Source: Paenibacillus sp. FSL K6-3182 (GTDB taxonomy: Bacteria > Bacillota > Bacilli > Paenibacillales > Paenibacillaceae). From it: a DNA stretch of 64,000 nucleotides. A program made the position numbers and the translations under genes. The stretch is taken from assembly GCF_037976325.1 (NCBI RefSeq), contig NZ_CP150265.1, forward strand, positions 4,831,501 through 4,895,500, in the 5' to 3' direction. Positions 1 through 8,540 of the stretch are shown here, piece by piece. Below the pieces are notes generated by a model. That model was not told the origin of the DNA. It was given only the letters and a program-made list of their open reading frames with translations, and did not search any database. Position 1 is the first letter of the stretch. Each line of letters begins with the position of its first letter.

Positions 1-1011
1 AATGGTGAGACTGTCATTGGAAAGGGCGGAGATTTGGAGGGCTATCATTCGTGGATGTGGCTGCTGCCTGAACAAAAGGTAGGCGGATTTGTTGTAACGA
101 ACAGCGATGCCAGCGATATACGTGAGCAGCTGTTCGCCGCGTTTATGGATCATTATTACCCTAAAACAGAGAAAGAGCGGCCAGCTATTACACTTACCAA
201 GGCACAATTAGCACACTTTGAAGGCAGCTACCAGTATTTGCGCGCCCCGCTCATTTATTACAAAGTAAAGGCTGAAGATGGTTATTTATCCGTTGCCGGA
301 CCCAATAGCACCAGGAAACTAAAACCCGTTGGCGAGCTGCTGTTCCAAGATGAAGATGGAAAACTTGGCGCATTTAAAAAAGATGAAGCTGGCAATATCT
401 CATACTTTTATTATTTACTTATTGATGCTTGGTGCGAACGCATAACCCCATCACCCAACTATTCAGACGTACCGCGCAATCATCCATATGCCGATGACAT
501 TTATACTTTACGTGATTTGGGCGGGGTTTTGAATCAAACGTCTACTCTTTTCGAACCAGATGGAAAAACGACTCGTGCACAATTCGCAGCTCAGATTGTA
601 CAACTAGCTGGTATTACCAAATCACACCAGCCCTCTAATTTCGCGGATCTAAAGGCTCATCCATATGAAACAGAAATTCAAACCTTGCTAGAGATTCACG
701 TATTAAGCGGTACTTCAGCCCAGAGGTTTGAACCAGACCGAACGATTACAAGGGAAGAAGCTGCTGTCATTATCTATCGATTATCACGTTTTCTTGGTTT
801 CCCTCCCATTCCAGCGAAGCTGAGCGGCAAGACTTCAGGTTGGGCTGAAGAAGCGGTTCAATTCATTGTTGGAGCTCGTTTATATGGACCAGAAATAAAA
901 TCGACAGATGAAGGTACAGATTTTCGTTCGAAAGATCCGCTGCTCAAAAAGGAAGCTGCTGCGATTTTAAACCGTTTCGCTAAATTGTTTGCGTCAAGTG
1001 CAGGCATCTAA
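1..1011 (+). CDS. Serine hydrolase (beta-lactamase class C-like) C-terminus fused to three SLH domains, 5' partial
   Basis: The reading frame is open from base 1, so the start and the catalytic domain lie outside the window. The first visible part reads as the end of a class C beta-lactamase/penicillin-binding-like hydrolase (a Gly-rich stretch, then GYHSWMW and GGFVVTNSD), followed by a small beta-rich accessory region to about residue 150. Three degenerate S-layer homology repeats follow: one with YADDIYTLRDLG and TRAQFA, one with NFADLKAHPYE and TREEAAVIIYRL, and a third with WAEEAVQFI and KKEAAAILNRF. SLH triplets bind pyruvylated secondary cell-wall polymer, so the hydrolase should be held on the outer surface. 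A strong terminator follows directly. The substrate cannot be told from this piece. ATG or TTG codons near base 34 are internal, not starts. Confidence 0.8.
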   Translation, partial: NGETVIGKGGDLEGYHSWMWLLPEQKVGGFVVTNSDASDIREQLFAAFMDHYYPKTEKERPAITLTKAQLAHFEGSYQYLRAPLIYYKVKAEDGYLSVAGPNSTRKLKPVGELLFQDEDGKLGAFKKDEAGNISYFYYLLIDAWCERITPSPNYSDVPRNHPYADDIYTLRDLGGVLNQTSTLFEPDGKTTRAQFAAQIVQLAGITKSHQPSNFADLKAHPYETEIQTLLEIHVLSGTSAQRFEPDRTITREEAAVIIYRLSRFLGFPPIPAKLSGKTSGWAEEAVQFIVGARLYGPEIKSTDEGTDFRSKDPLLKKEAAAILNRFAKLFASSAGI

Positions 1012-1071
1012 TACAAAAAAAGACTGCGTAGTCGCCCTTCATCAAGGCGAACTATGCAGTCTTTTTTTGTA
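1012..1071. terminator. Bidirectional intrinsic terminator
   Basis: A-run, then arms AAGACTGCGTAGTCGCC and GGCGAACTATGCAGTCTT pairing around a short loop, then a T-run. A-tract and T-tract flank both sides, so it can stop the SLH gene on the + strand and the HNH gene on the - strand, which converge here. Confidence 0.85.
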
Positions 1072-1133
1072 TAAACGTCAGTTGTTACGAAAGCAGTACA
1101 ACATACGGATCACTCAATCATTCATTAATGCTT

Positions 1134-1778
1134 CTAAGGAATAAGCTCATCACCGTTCATAAACGTTTGCAGGTCTTGATCCGCCTTCGATTGGTTGCAA
1201 GCATTGCAAGCACAGACGCAATTATCCGGCGTTGTATGCCCGCCCTTAGCGCGCGGCAGCATGTGATCGATCGTATCCCCCTGCTCCCCGCAAAAATAAC
1301 AAACGTGATGGTCACGCTCCAAGATGTAGCGCCGGAATTCCTTATTGCTGAACAATCGGCGTATCGTATGGCGATTGACGATAACCGCAGCATGCTCCTT
1401 CACCAGCGTTATCGCAAGTTCTGGCTCAATTTCTTGATACCAGCGCCGTCCTTTATCCGTCTTGCCTCTCATCCAAATCGTACCTTGACGCGTAGGCTTT
1501 AGTACTGCCGGATCATTCGGCAGCGTTATGGATGTCAACGGTGGAACCGGGAATGGTTTGCGGGGATGAGCTTTTCTTCGTATTGCTTTATAATCATTAA
1601 GTTGAACATCAGGCAATGAAGCTAAAGCCGCTTTCTCTTGCCTGCAAGCTCGGCATGCACCGCGCCTTGCACCAGCGCCGGCTCGTTTGCCCGTTCGCCG
1701 CAGAAACTCAGAGAGCGGTTTCGTTTCCTTGCAAATAACGCATGGTTTGGTAGCAAGAGGTTCTGTATCATCCATCAT
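1134..1778 (-). CDS. HNH endonuclease with N-terminal zinc-finger-like motif
   Basis: 214 residues. The C-terminal third carries a clear HNH nuclease core: RDHHVCYFCGEQGDTIDHM, then NCVCACNACNQSK, in which the CxxC pairs hold a structural zinc and the histidines of IDH and the following segment form the catalytic metal site. The N-terminus has a second set of cysteine pairs (CVIC near residue 13, CRAC near 43), a pattern often seen in DNA-binding knuckles. The gene stands alone between two terminators or gaps, with no phage, restriction or toxin partner beside it, so its role (repair, defence or a domesticated mobile-element nuclease) is open. The start is one of two tandem ATG codons; the ribosome binding site is weak. 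Confidence 0.8.
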   Translation of the reverse strand: MMDDTEPLATKPCVICKETKPLSEFLRRTGKRAGAGARRGACRACRQEKAALASLPDVQLNDYKAIRRKAHPRKPFPVPPLTSITLPNDPAVLKPTRQGTIWMRGKTDKGRRWYQEIEPELAITLVKEHAAVIVNRHTIRRLFSNKEFRRYILERDHHVCYFCGEQGDTIDHMLPRAKGGHTTPDNCVCACNACNQSKADQDLQTFMNGDELIP

Positions 1779-1880
1779 TTTTTCCGGAGCATATAATTAG
1801 CTATGCAGCCGAATTCGTCCCCTCGTGTTTTTATACTATTGTAGCATTAATATAGGTTCGAGGGGGAAATGGCACATAAC

Positions 1881-2567
1881 CTATGATTCCAATAAACCGT
1901 ATTTCCTCTTGAAGCGCTGCAATATGGCAATCCAGCTGCTCCCAAACACGGCAAGAAAAAAAACATTGGACAGCGCATGCGCAAGATCAAAATAAAAGCT
2001 TTGAATGTAGGCAACAAAAATCAAATTCCAGCTCAGCGCGTCTGGCAATCCGATGATAAACCAAATATTCATGATCCAGCCAAACAAGAAGCCCCATCCG
2101 AAACCAAATATGAGCAAGCCGGTCTTTGTTTTGATGAGCCAAGTATGCCGCAGCCACCCAGCACTAGCCCCGATCATCCCCCAGCAAAACATTTGCCACG
2201 GCGTCCACGGGCCTTGACCTAGAAAGATATTCGATACGACTGCAGCTATTGCGCCGATAATAAAACCCGATTCAGCTCCAAACACAATCGCAGCAATAAT
2301 GATGACGAAGGATGTGGGCTGAACGCTCGGCAGCGGTGCAAACGGAACGCGGCTAATGGCCGCAATGGCCGCCAGCACAGCAAGGATAACAATCTCGCGC
2401 GCTTCGATCTTCCGTCTCTCAAACCTTGCAAAAAAAGGAATCATCGTGACAAATAGCAGCACGATACTTAGCATTAAATAATGATCATCGGTAATGGCAG
2501 AGGATAAAGCCATAGCTGCGATGAACAGTCCAATGCTGGCTAAGAACCAGAACTTTATTTTGCCCAC
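1881..2567 (-). CDS. ECF transporter S component (substrate-binding membrane subunit), probable cobalamin type
   Basis: About 228 residues with six or so hydrophobic segments. It is the substrate-specific (S) subunit of an energy-coupling factor transporter: the N-terminal region contains a small-residue-rich helix (AAIAAISRVPFAPLP) like the AxxxA T-component docking helix of S subunits. The frame is open for 14 codons further upstream (to 2609), but the GTG at 2567, preceded by AGAGG and overlapping the end of the ATPase gene by 13 bp, is the more likely start. It is the last gene of a four-gene operon under a cobalamin riboswitch, so vitamin B12 or a precursor such as cobinamide is the likely ligand, as for CbrT of Lactobacillus. 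Specificity is inferred from regulation and neighbours; no ligand residues can be assigned by eye. Confidence 0.8.
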   Translation of the reverse strand: MGKIKFWFLASIGLFIAAMALSSAITDDHYLMLSIVLLFVTMIPFFARFERRKIEAREIVILAVLAAIAAISRVPFAPLPSVQPTSFVIIIAAIVFGAESGFIIGAIAAVVSNIFLGQGPWTPWQMFCWGMIGASAGWLRHTWLIKTKTGLLIFGFGWGFLFGWIMNIWFIIGLPDALSWNLIFVAYIQSFYFDLAHALSNVFFLAVFGSSWIAILQRFKRKYGLLES

Positions 2568-4204
2568 GTTGCAATCACATCCTCTGTCGTCAGCGCTTCT
2601 GGCAGCCATTCCCGCACCGTTCGATTGATGGCTGTTGTGTAAAAATAATTAGTACCAAAAAATTGCGCCGGCTCCGCCTCAGCAGATATTGCTCCATCAA
2701 ACAGCATCGCGCAGCGAGTTGCATGCTCGGCAGCAAATTCAATATCATGTGTGACCATGACTATGGTTTTGCCTGCATGGCATAACTGCTGCAGCAGCTC
2801 CGCTGTTCGCTGCTTGGCTATGGGATCTAGCCCCTTTGTCGGCTCATCCAAGCATAGAACATCCGGCTCGCCAAGCAGCACTAACGCTAACGCCGCTCTC
2901 TGCTGCTCTCCTCCGCTCAAATCATAAGGATGCTTCGGCAAAATAGAGGAAATCTGTAGGGAATCGACAACCTGAGCTATTTTCCGATCCCGATCATCAA
3001 GTTTGGCGTAATCCGCCATCCGCTGAAGCTCCTCTTCAACTGTATCGTAGCTAAAATATAGCAGTGGATTTTGCGCCAAATAACCGACTTTAATCGATTT
3101 ATCCCGCTTCAGCTTGCCTCGCTGCGGCTTTAATAATCCGGCCATCATTTGCAGCATCGTTGTTTTTCCAGCCCCGTTGCCGCCGAGCACCGCCAAAAAC
3201 TCATGCTTGTACACGTTAAGCGACAGCTTCTTCAAAACCTCTGCACTCGCTTTTTCGTATTTAAACGTTATTTCATCACAAGCAAGCAGCCATTCCTTTT
3301 TTTCGAGCTCTCTGCTTTCGTTGATTACTGATTGATTTGCGGCTATTGTATGTACACCGAAATCATTGGAGAGCCACTTCTTCCCTTCACGCACGGTAAG
3401 CGGAATTTGATTTGCTTCTGGTAGGTTGCCAGCCTTCTGGGTAGATAGAAACAGCTTCGTAACGGAAGGCAGGTATGGCATTTCTTTTTGTGCTGCATCA
3501 GCACCAACGAGCCGGCATAGCTCTCTCGGCGGCGCGTCGTATTTCACTCTGCCTTCCTCCAGCAGAATGATTCGATCTGCAAGTGGAATAACATCCTCCA
3601 GCCGATGCTCGCTTATAATAACCGTCATTGACATTTCCTGATTCAGCCGATAAATAAACTGCAGAAAATCTCGTGCCGCTACCGGATCAAGCTGCGAGGT
3701 GGGCTCATCTAATAGAAGCAGCTTTGGCTGCAGCAGCAATACTGAAGCAAGATTGATCAGCTGCTTCTGTCCCCCCGATATTTCATGAACGGATTTGTTA
3801 ATCAGCTCATCCAGCCCAAAGAAATGGCTCATTTCGGCTAGTCGTTTACGCATAACCGCTTGCCCATAACCGACATTTTCCATGGAAAAAGCCAGCTCAT
3901 GCCATACCTGATCCATCACAATTTGATTTTCAGGATTTTGAAACACCATGCCGATCTGTTCAGCCGCCTCGACCGCAGGCAGCTCCTCTAGCAATACACG
4001 TTTATACTTAATGGTGCCTGAGCGTTTTCCCGTAGGCTGCGTTTCTTTTTTCAAATGCCGAAGCAGCGTCGTTTTGCCGCAGCCGGATGCCCCACAAAGA
4101 ACGACAAAATCGCCTGGCTTGATATTTAAAGTGATGTTATCGAGTGCTGCAACCGTTGATTCCGGATAATGGAACGTCAATTGATCAACCTGAATTACTT
4201 CCAT
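2555..4204 (-). CDS. ECF transporter fused double ATPase (A-A', CbiO-CbiO type)
   Basis: 549 residues made of two complete ABC ATPase domains in one chain. Domain 1: Walker A GASGCGKTT (38-46), Q-loop FQNPENQ, signature SGGQKQ (143-148), Walker B LLLLDEPTS (162-170). Domain 2: Walker A GGNGAGKTT (341-349), signature LSGGEQQ (429-435), Walker B LCLDEPT (450-456), switch histidine in VMVTHDIE. The FQNPENQ form of the Q-loop is typical of ECF (CbiO/EcfA) ATPases. ECF modules normally use two separate ATPases; here both are fused, as in CbrU/YkoD-type proteins. The start overlaps the T-component gene by 10 bp and the end overlaps the S-component gene, so the four genes are translationally linked. 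Confidence 0.93.
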   Translation of the reverse strand: MEVIQVDQLTFHYPESTVAALDNITLNIKPGDFVVLCGASGCGKTTLLRHLKKETQPTGKRSGTIKYKRVLLEELPAVEAAEQIGMVFQNPENQIVMDQVWHELAFSMENVGYGQAVMRKRLAEMSHFFGLDELINKSVHEISGGQKQLINLASVLLLQPKLLLLDEPTSQLDPVAARDFLQFIYRLNQEMSMTVIISEHRLEDVIPLADRIILLEEGRVKYDAPPRELCRLVGADAAQKEMPYLPSVTKLFLSTQKAGNLPEANQIPLTVREGKKWLSNDFGVHTIAANQSVINESRELEKKEWLLACDEITFKYEKASAEVLKKLSLNVYKHEFLAVLGGNGAGKTTMLQMMAGLLKPQRGKLKRDKSIKVGYLAQNPLLYFSYDTVEEELQRMADYAKLDDRDRKIAQVVDSLQISSILPKHPYDLSGGEQQRAALALVLLGEPDVLCLDEPTKGLDPIAKQRTAELLQQLCHAGKTIVMVTHDIEFAAEHATRCAMLFDGAISAEAEPAQFFGTNYFYTTAINRTVREWLPEALTTEDVIATWAK

Positions 4205-5064
4205 GACCTTCTCTCCATTTCTTCAAGTACGACTGGTGTTAACAGAAAGGCGCAATAGCAAGCGTATGCAATGCCTTCCCCCCTATGAAACTGCATGTTT
4301 TCCAGACGCGGGTAAATAGTAAGCACACCAAAACCTTGCATCCAGCCCCAAATGCATACTAGTGCCATTGCTCCAAGAAACAATAGAACATACCAATCTC
4401 TACGATCCATACGATAGATGACATAAGAGCTTCGTTTAGCTACGCCATACCCTCTAGCTTTCATAGAATCAGCGGTCTGAAGCGCCTCCTCCAAAGACCA
4501 GGTCAACAACACACGAACAAGCAGCATGCCGTCCTTGCTCCGTTTTTTCAAGTTGCCTTCAAGAATCGAAACCCCTTTTATTCGTTGAACCGTAGTAATT
4601 TGATCCAGTCTCCGCAAGAAAAGCGGTACGAACCGAATCGACATCGAGGTTAGCAGTGCAGTTCGCGGAGCGACTCGTGAAAATAAATACATCCATTTCT
4701 CCGTCGTAACAATCTGCTGAAACGATACAAAGGCTAATAAAATGCACAATAAAGAGAGCATCATCGTCACACCATATAAAATAGCTTCCAACGTGATCGG
4801 CTGATCCATAAAATAAAATAAAATATGCCGCCCGCGATGAGAAAACAGCGGGTTAAGAACAGCAACCAAACCGCCCATTAGAACATAATAAGGAAGCAGC
4901 TTAAGCAGCCGCTTCCCTTCGCCATGAATGACAATAATTACCGTAATCGCAGCAAGTGACGTCAATAAGAAAACAGGATGAAATAAGAGCATGCCGAATG
5001 TAATGACTCCTGCATAATAACTGAAGCTCGTAACCGGATGTACCGAACCGAACGCACTATTCAT
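4195..5064 (-). CDS. ECF transporter T component (CbiQ/EcfT family)
   Basis: 289 residues with about six hydrophobic segments and a long cytoplasmic coupling region. That region contains the family signature Ala-Arg-Gly (KARGYG, near residue 202) within LEEALQTADSMKARGYG, which docks on the ATPases and couples ATP hydrolysis to S-subunit toppling. The start overlaps the upstream lipoprotein gene by 8 bp and the end overlaps the ATPase gene by 10 bp. It is therefore the membrane scaffold of a dedicated, single-operon ECF transporter. Confidence 0.92.
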   Translation of the reverse strand: MNSAFGSVHPVTSFSYYAGVITFGMLLFHPVFLLTSLAAITVIIVIHGEGKRLLKLLPYYVLMGGLVAVLNPLFSHRGRHILFYFMDQPITLEAILYGVTMMLSLLCILLAFVSFQQIVTTEKWMYLFSRVAPRTALLTSMSIRFVPLFLRRLDQITTVQRIKGVSILEGNLKKRSKDGMLLVRVLLTWSLEEALQTADSMKARGYGVAKRSSYVIYRMDRRDWYVLLFLGAMALVCIWGWMQGFGVLTIYPRLENMQFHRGEGIAYACYCAFLLTPVVLEEMERRSWK

Positions 5065-5830
5065 CGAATTTTGCTCCTATATCCTCGCCAAGATCAGTCG
5101 TGTACAACCATTCAATAACATCATCTTCATTAACCTTGTAAACCCCGGCGCCCTTGTTAGGGAACTCACCGTTTACTCGGTACATCCAGCCGCTCTTCGC
5201 ACCCAGATCGAATTCGTAAATATTATCGATGCCTTCGATATAAGCACCGCCTTTAACACCTCTGTATTCCATTTGTATTTTGTTTTTTCTCGTAATTTTC
5301 TTCAATACATCTAGAACGGTATCGTCCTTCTTGAACTCTACGGCTGTTGGTGCAAGCACCGTTCCCGTATCTTTGTCCGCGACAATTGAAATCGTAACCG
5401 TCTGCACAGGATTCGGCGTTGCAACAGGCGTGACGGGCTTCGCAGTAGCCGCACTGTCTGTTTTGGTTGGTTTCGCAGAAGCAGTAGGCTTCGTTTTTGG
5501 ATCATCCAGTTTTGGCTCATTTGTCTGCTTCGGCTTCGGGGAAGGCGTTGCTTGCTTACCGCCAGCGTTGTCGGTTGCCTTCCCGTTATCTTGATCTTTA
5601 GCTTCGCTAGGCAACTGCGTTGCCTCCGCCGTTTCTGATGCTGAAGTACTCGTTGGCTGCTCATCAGCGGCTTTCTCCGCTTCTTTTCCCACTTGCCCTT
5701 CGTTGCTGGTTTGCACTTGATTGGTATTGGAATTAACGCTTTGTGCCGGACTGGCACAGCCAGCTAATAAACCAATAAACAGCCATAGGATGATTAAGCT
5801 TGGTAACCATTTCTTGCAGATCTTTGCCAT
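5057..5830 (-). CDS. DUF4430 lipoprotein, probable surface corrinoid-binding partner of the ECF transporter
   Basis: 257 residues from the ATG at 5830 (AAGGAGT upstream); a longer open frame to 5986 would run through the leader terminator and is unlikely. A lipoprotein signal peptide ends in LLAGC, with the lipidated Cys at 25. Residues 30-145 are a Thr/Lys/Pro/Ala-rich spacer expected to cross the wall. The last 100 residues match DUF4430, the fold shared with the C-terminal domain of eukaryotic intrinsic factor and transcobalamin (TVLDVLKKI, KSGWMYRVNGE, DVIEWLYTTDLG). Being first in a riboswitch-controlled ECF operon makes a role in catching cobalamin outside the membrane attractive. ECF systems normally lack an external binding protein, so this is worth testing. 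Family call is good; ligand is inferred. Confidence 0.85.
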   Translation of the reverse strand: MAKICKKWLPSLIILWLFIGLLAGCASPAQSVNSNTNQVQTSNEGQVGKEAEKAADEQPTSTSASETAEATQLPSEAKDQDNGKATDNAGGKQATPSPKPKQTNEPKLDDPKTKPTASAKPTKTDSAATAKPVTPVATPNPVQTVTISIVADKDTGTVLAPTAVEFKKDDTVLDVLKKITRKNKIQMEYRGVKGGAYIEGIDNIYEFDLGAKSGWMYRVNGEFPNKGAGVYKVNEDDVIEWLYTTDLGEDIGAKFDE

Positions 5831-5875
5831 CGTCTCTTTTCTACTCCTTTTTGTCTCATTCACACAAACCTTAAC

Positions 5876-5909
5876 AATAAAAAAAGACCCCCTTCTATTA
5901 GGGGATCTG
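5876..5909 (-). terminator. Leader terminator of the cobalamin riboswitch operon
   Basis: On the - strand the RNA can form AGAUCCCC / GGGGGUCU with an 8-nt loop followed by seven U. It lies between the riboswitch aptamer and the start codon of the lipoprotein gene, the right place for transcriptional attenuation when cobalamin is bound. Confidence 0.8.
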
Positions 5910-6017
5910 CATGTCGAATGTAAGAATAGCAACCGTATATAACTAAAATATATGATGCGTCCTGCAAAACGATTACGCCTCCACATTCTTTACCCCCGAA
6001 GAATGAGAAACAAAATA

Positions 6018-6200
6018 AAAAAGGCAGGTTTCCTGGCTCGTGCGTCAACGCGATTCTCACACCTTCCCATCCTTGAATCGGACAGTGGCATTTGCAGAGA
6101 ATCACTCTTCACATACAGTGGCGGGACCGCGCCGGCATTGAACCGGACTTCCCTATTAAGCAAACAAAAGCATGCTTTTGTTTGCACCTTCTCTATTCAA
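6018..6200 (-). promoter_or_regulatory. Cobalamin (adenosylcobalamin-class) riboswitch
   Basis: Read on the - strand, the conserved parts occur in order: AAGGUGC (near 6190), a variable hairpin that is a perfect inverted repeat (6161-6184), UUAAUAGGGAAG, GCGGUCCCGCCACUGU, GCCACUG, GGGAAGG, and the B12 box GAGCCAGGAAACCUGCC (6023-6039). This is the standard cobalamin aptamer. Downstream sits a terminator, so the element should switch off the DUF4430-ECF operon when the corrinoid is plentiful. Confidence 0.95.
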
Positions 6201-6220
6201 TTATGCGATTATTTAATCAA

Positions 6221-6886
6221 TCATATCGGGATTGCTGGGGTTTGTCTATACGGGATTTGAATGATTCGATCGCAAATAGCAGCTGCATCCTCTTGATCAT
6301 GGGTAACGAACATACAAGTAATTTGGGCTTTGTGAAGCAATCGCTTCAGCTCCTCCCGAATGCTTTGCTTTAAGTGTGAATCCAAACTGCTAAATGGCTC
6401 ATCCATCAACAGCATCAAGGGAGACGGGGCAAGCGCACGAGCAAAAGCAACACGCTGCTGCTGACCTCCGCTAAGCTCATGCGGATAACGCTTGACGAAC
6501 TCATTTAACTGTATCAGCTCCAGCATTTCATCCAGCCGTTTGAATCTATCTTTTCTTGATAATCGATGTAAACCAAATAATATATTTTGACCGACAGTCA
6601 GATGAGGAAACAATGCATAATCCTGAAACACCATGCCTATGCCGCGCTGCTCAGGCTGAATAAACTGCTGATCATCTACTAAAACCCTGCCGCCAGCGGC
6701 AATACGTCCCGAGGCAGGAATCTCAAGCCCGGCAATAATCCGCAGCAGCGTGCTTTTCCCGCAACCGCTTTGACCAAGCACTCCAACAACTTCACCCTTC
6801 TGCATTTGCATCGTAAAGTTTTCTAACACACTCTTCTTCCCATTATCATAGCTAAAAGAAACGTTAGTCAGCTCAAAAAAGTTCAT
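6221..6886 (-). CDS. Ferric iron ABC transporter ATPase (FbpC/FutC-like, short form)
   Basis: About 221 residues from the ATG at 6886, which overlaps the permease stop as ATGA; eight further in-frame codons upstream lie inside the permease gene. Walker A GQSGCGKST, Q-loop VFQDYALFPH, signature LSGGQQQR, Walker B LMLLMDEPFSSLD and switch His in VTHDQEDA are all present, with the FPH and DEPFSSLD wording usual for the PotA/FbpC group. FbpC proteins are commonly near 350 residues with a C-terminal regulatory domain; this one ends straight after the ATPase core, so the regulatory domain is absent. It is the last gene of the Fur-boxed iron operon. Confidence 0.9.
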   Translation of the reverse strand: MNFFELTNVSFSYDNGKKSVLENFTMQMQKGEVVGVLGQSGCGKSTLLRIIAGLEIPASGRIAAGGRVLVDDQQFIQPEQRGIGMVFQDYALFPHLTVGQNILFGLHRLSRKDRFKRLDEMLELIQLNEFVKRYPHELSGGQQQRVAFARALAPSPLMLLMDEPFSSLDSHLKQSIREELKRLLHKAQITCMFVTHDQEDAAAICDRIIQIPYRQTPAIPI

Positions 6887-8538
6887 CTGGATTTCTTCTC
6901 TCCTAACCAATGATAAACAAAAACAGTTGCCGTTCCCACCGTGATTATGAATAAAGACGGTACCGAGGCTTGATGAATTTGCTCATCGCTTGCATATTGA
7001 TAGGCTTTTGTCGCTAGCGTCTCAAAATTAAACGGGCGCAGCAGCAGCGTCAGCGGCAGCTCCTTCATAATTTCCATAAAGGTAAGCAGGAAGCCTGCTA
7101 ATATGGAGCCTTTTATTAAAGGTAAATCCACTTTGAAGAAAGTCGCAGTCATACCGATGCCGAGCGTTCTGGAAGCTTCAGAATAACGATTGCCTATTTT
7201 ATCAAATCCCGCTTCCACCGCATTAAATCCTACACCAAGGAAGCGGATTACATAGGCGAAAATAAGCATCACGAGCGACATGCTGAGCACGAGCTTGCTC
7301 GATCCAAAGCCTAACCATGAATAGACGCCGCTTAATTGATGGTCTAGGGAAATAAACAAAGCAAGCACGCCAATGGACAAAACAGCACCCGGGATTGAGT
7401 AGCCCATTAAAATTAGCTTCGTTGCTGCAAGCGACAAAAGCGATCGATTCAGGCTCCGGCTTACATTGGCGACAATAACAGCAAGCAGCATCAACACGGT
7501 AATCGCAACAATGGAAACCAAAAGCGTGTTTGAGACGAGCTGCGCAAATTTGCTGTTCAATACATCTTGATATGTCCATTTCGCCCAAACGAGGAGCTGA
7601 ACTACTGGAATAGCGAACGAGAGGGCAAATATAACCGTGCTCACAAAAATAGCAGCAGCTGTCCCTAAATAGGATAACTTCCTTCGTTTAAGCGGATTAA
7701 GCTTGCTTGTCGCGGAATGATACCTTCTTCGCCTGCGAAGCAGTCTCTCCATTATAAACAATCCAATAATAGCGCTCATTAGGAGTGCAGATAATCTCAG
7801 GGCAGAATCAACGTCGTACATACCAAACCATGTTTTGAAAATCGTTGCAGTAAACGAAGCAATGCCAAAATGTTTGGTTACTCCAAAATCATTCAGTACC
7901 TCAAATGCGACGAGGCTGGCTCCGCCGATAATTGCAGCCTGCGACAAAGGCAATACGATTCGAAAAAAGATATGAAGCTGCCCTTTGCCGAGCAATCTTG
8001 CGTTTTCTATGAAAGCTGCGCTTTGCTTCTCCATAAAGGTTTTGGTCATCAAATAAATGTAAGGAAATAAAAACATTGAAAATATGAAAATAGCGCCTTT
8101 CATGGACAATATATCAAAATAAGCTTGGTTAGGGGTTACGCCGAGCGTATTTCGCATAAAAACTTGTACGCTGCCCGTATAGCTCAGCATAGAACCGTAA
8201 GTATAAGCTGCAATATATGGTGGAATAGCCAGTGGCAGCAAAAATGCAAAGTGAAAAAACTTCCGCATCGGGAAATCATAGGCTGCAACAAGCCATGCAA
8301 GCGACACGCCGATGATAACGGAGAAAAACACCGTTCCTACTACAAGATATAAAGATTGAACGACAGATTCAAACAGCATATACTCTTTGATTTGCTGCCA
8401 GTTTTCATTCGGTTTGTCAAACAAACCGAAAAAAATATAAAGAGACGGAATAAGGGCCATGATGGCCCCTATTACGCTCAATATAACCCAGCCGTTCAAT
8501 ATTCTCTTTAAATTTCGCAAAGAGATGGAAGCCATCAT
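6883..8538 (-). CDS. Ferric iron ABC transporter permease (FbpB-like, two fused permease halves)
   Basis: About 551 residues with roughly twelve transmembrane segments in two homologous halves, each ending in a binding-protein-dependent permease EAA-type loop (ENARLLGKGQLHIFFRIVLP in the first, EASRTLGIGMTATFFKVDLP in the second). FbpB/FutB-type iron(III) permeases have this double architecture. The ATG at 8538 begins 2 nt after the stop of the binding-protein gene; an in-frame TTG at 8550 overlapping that gene is an alternative. It forms the membrane channel for the binding protein and ATPase encoded on either side. Confidence 0.9.
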   Translation of the reverse strand: MMASISLRNLKRILNGWVILSVIGAIMALIPSLYIFFGLFDKPNENWQQIKEYMLFESVVQSLYLVVGTVFFSVIIGVSLAWLVAAYDFPMRKFFHFAFLLPLAIPPYIAAYTYGSMLSYTGSVQVFMRNTLGVTPNQAYFDILSMKGAIFIFSMFLFPYIYLMTKTFMEKQSAAFIENARLLGKGQLHIFFRIVLPLSQAAIIGGASLVAFEVLNDFGVTKHFGIASFTATIFKTWFGMYDVDSALRLSALLMSAIIGLFIMERLLRRRRRYHSATSKLNPLKRRKLSYLGTAAAIFVSTVIFALSFAIPVVQLLVWAKWTYQDVLNSKFAQLVSNTLLVSIVAITVLMLLAVIVANVSRSLNRSLLSLAATKLILMGYSIPGAVLSIGVLALFISLDHQLSGVYSWLGFGSSKLVLSMSLVMLIFAYVIRFLGVGFNAVEAGFDKIGNRYSEASRTLGIGMTATFFKVDLPLIKGSILAGFLLTFMEIMKELPLTLLLRPFNFETLATKAYQYASDEQIHQASVPSLFIITVGTATVFVYHWLGEKKSR

Positions 8539-8540
8539 TT

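Noticed and set aside
5831..5986. 52-residue N-terminal extension of the DUF4430 protein
   Set aside because: It would run through the leader terminator; the lipoprotein signal peptide starts at ATG 5830 with its own ribosome binding site.
6161..6184. Perfect 24-bp inverted repeat downstream of the iron ATPase gene, at first read as that operon's terminator
   Set aside because: It lies exactly between the AAGGUGC and UUAAUAGGGAA parts of the cobalamin aptamer and is the variable hairpin of the riboswitch; no T-run follows.
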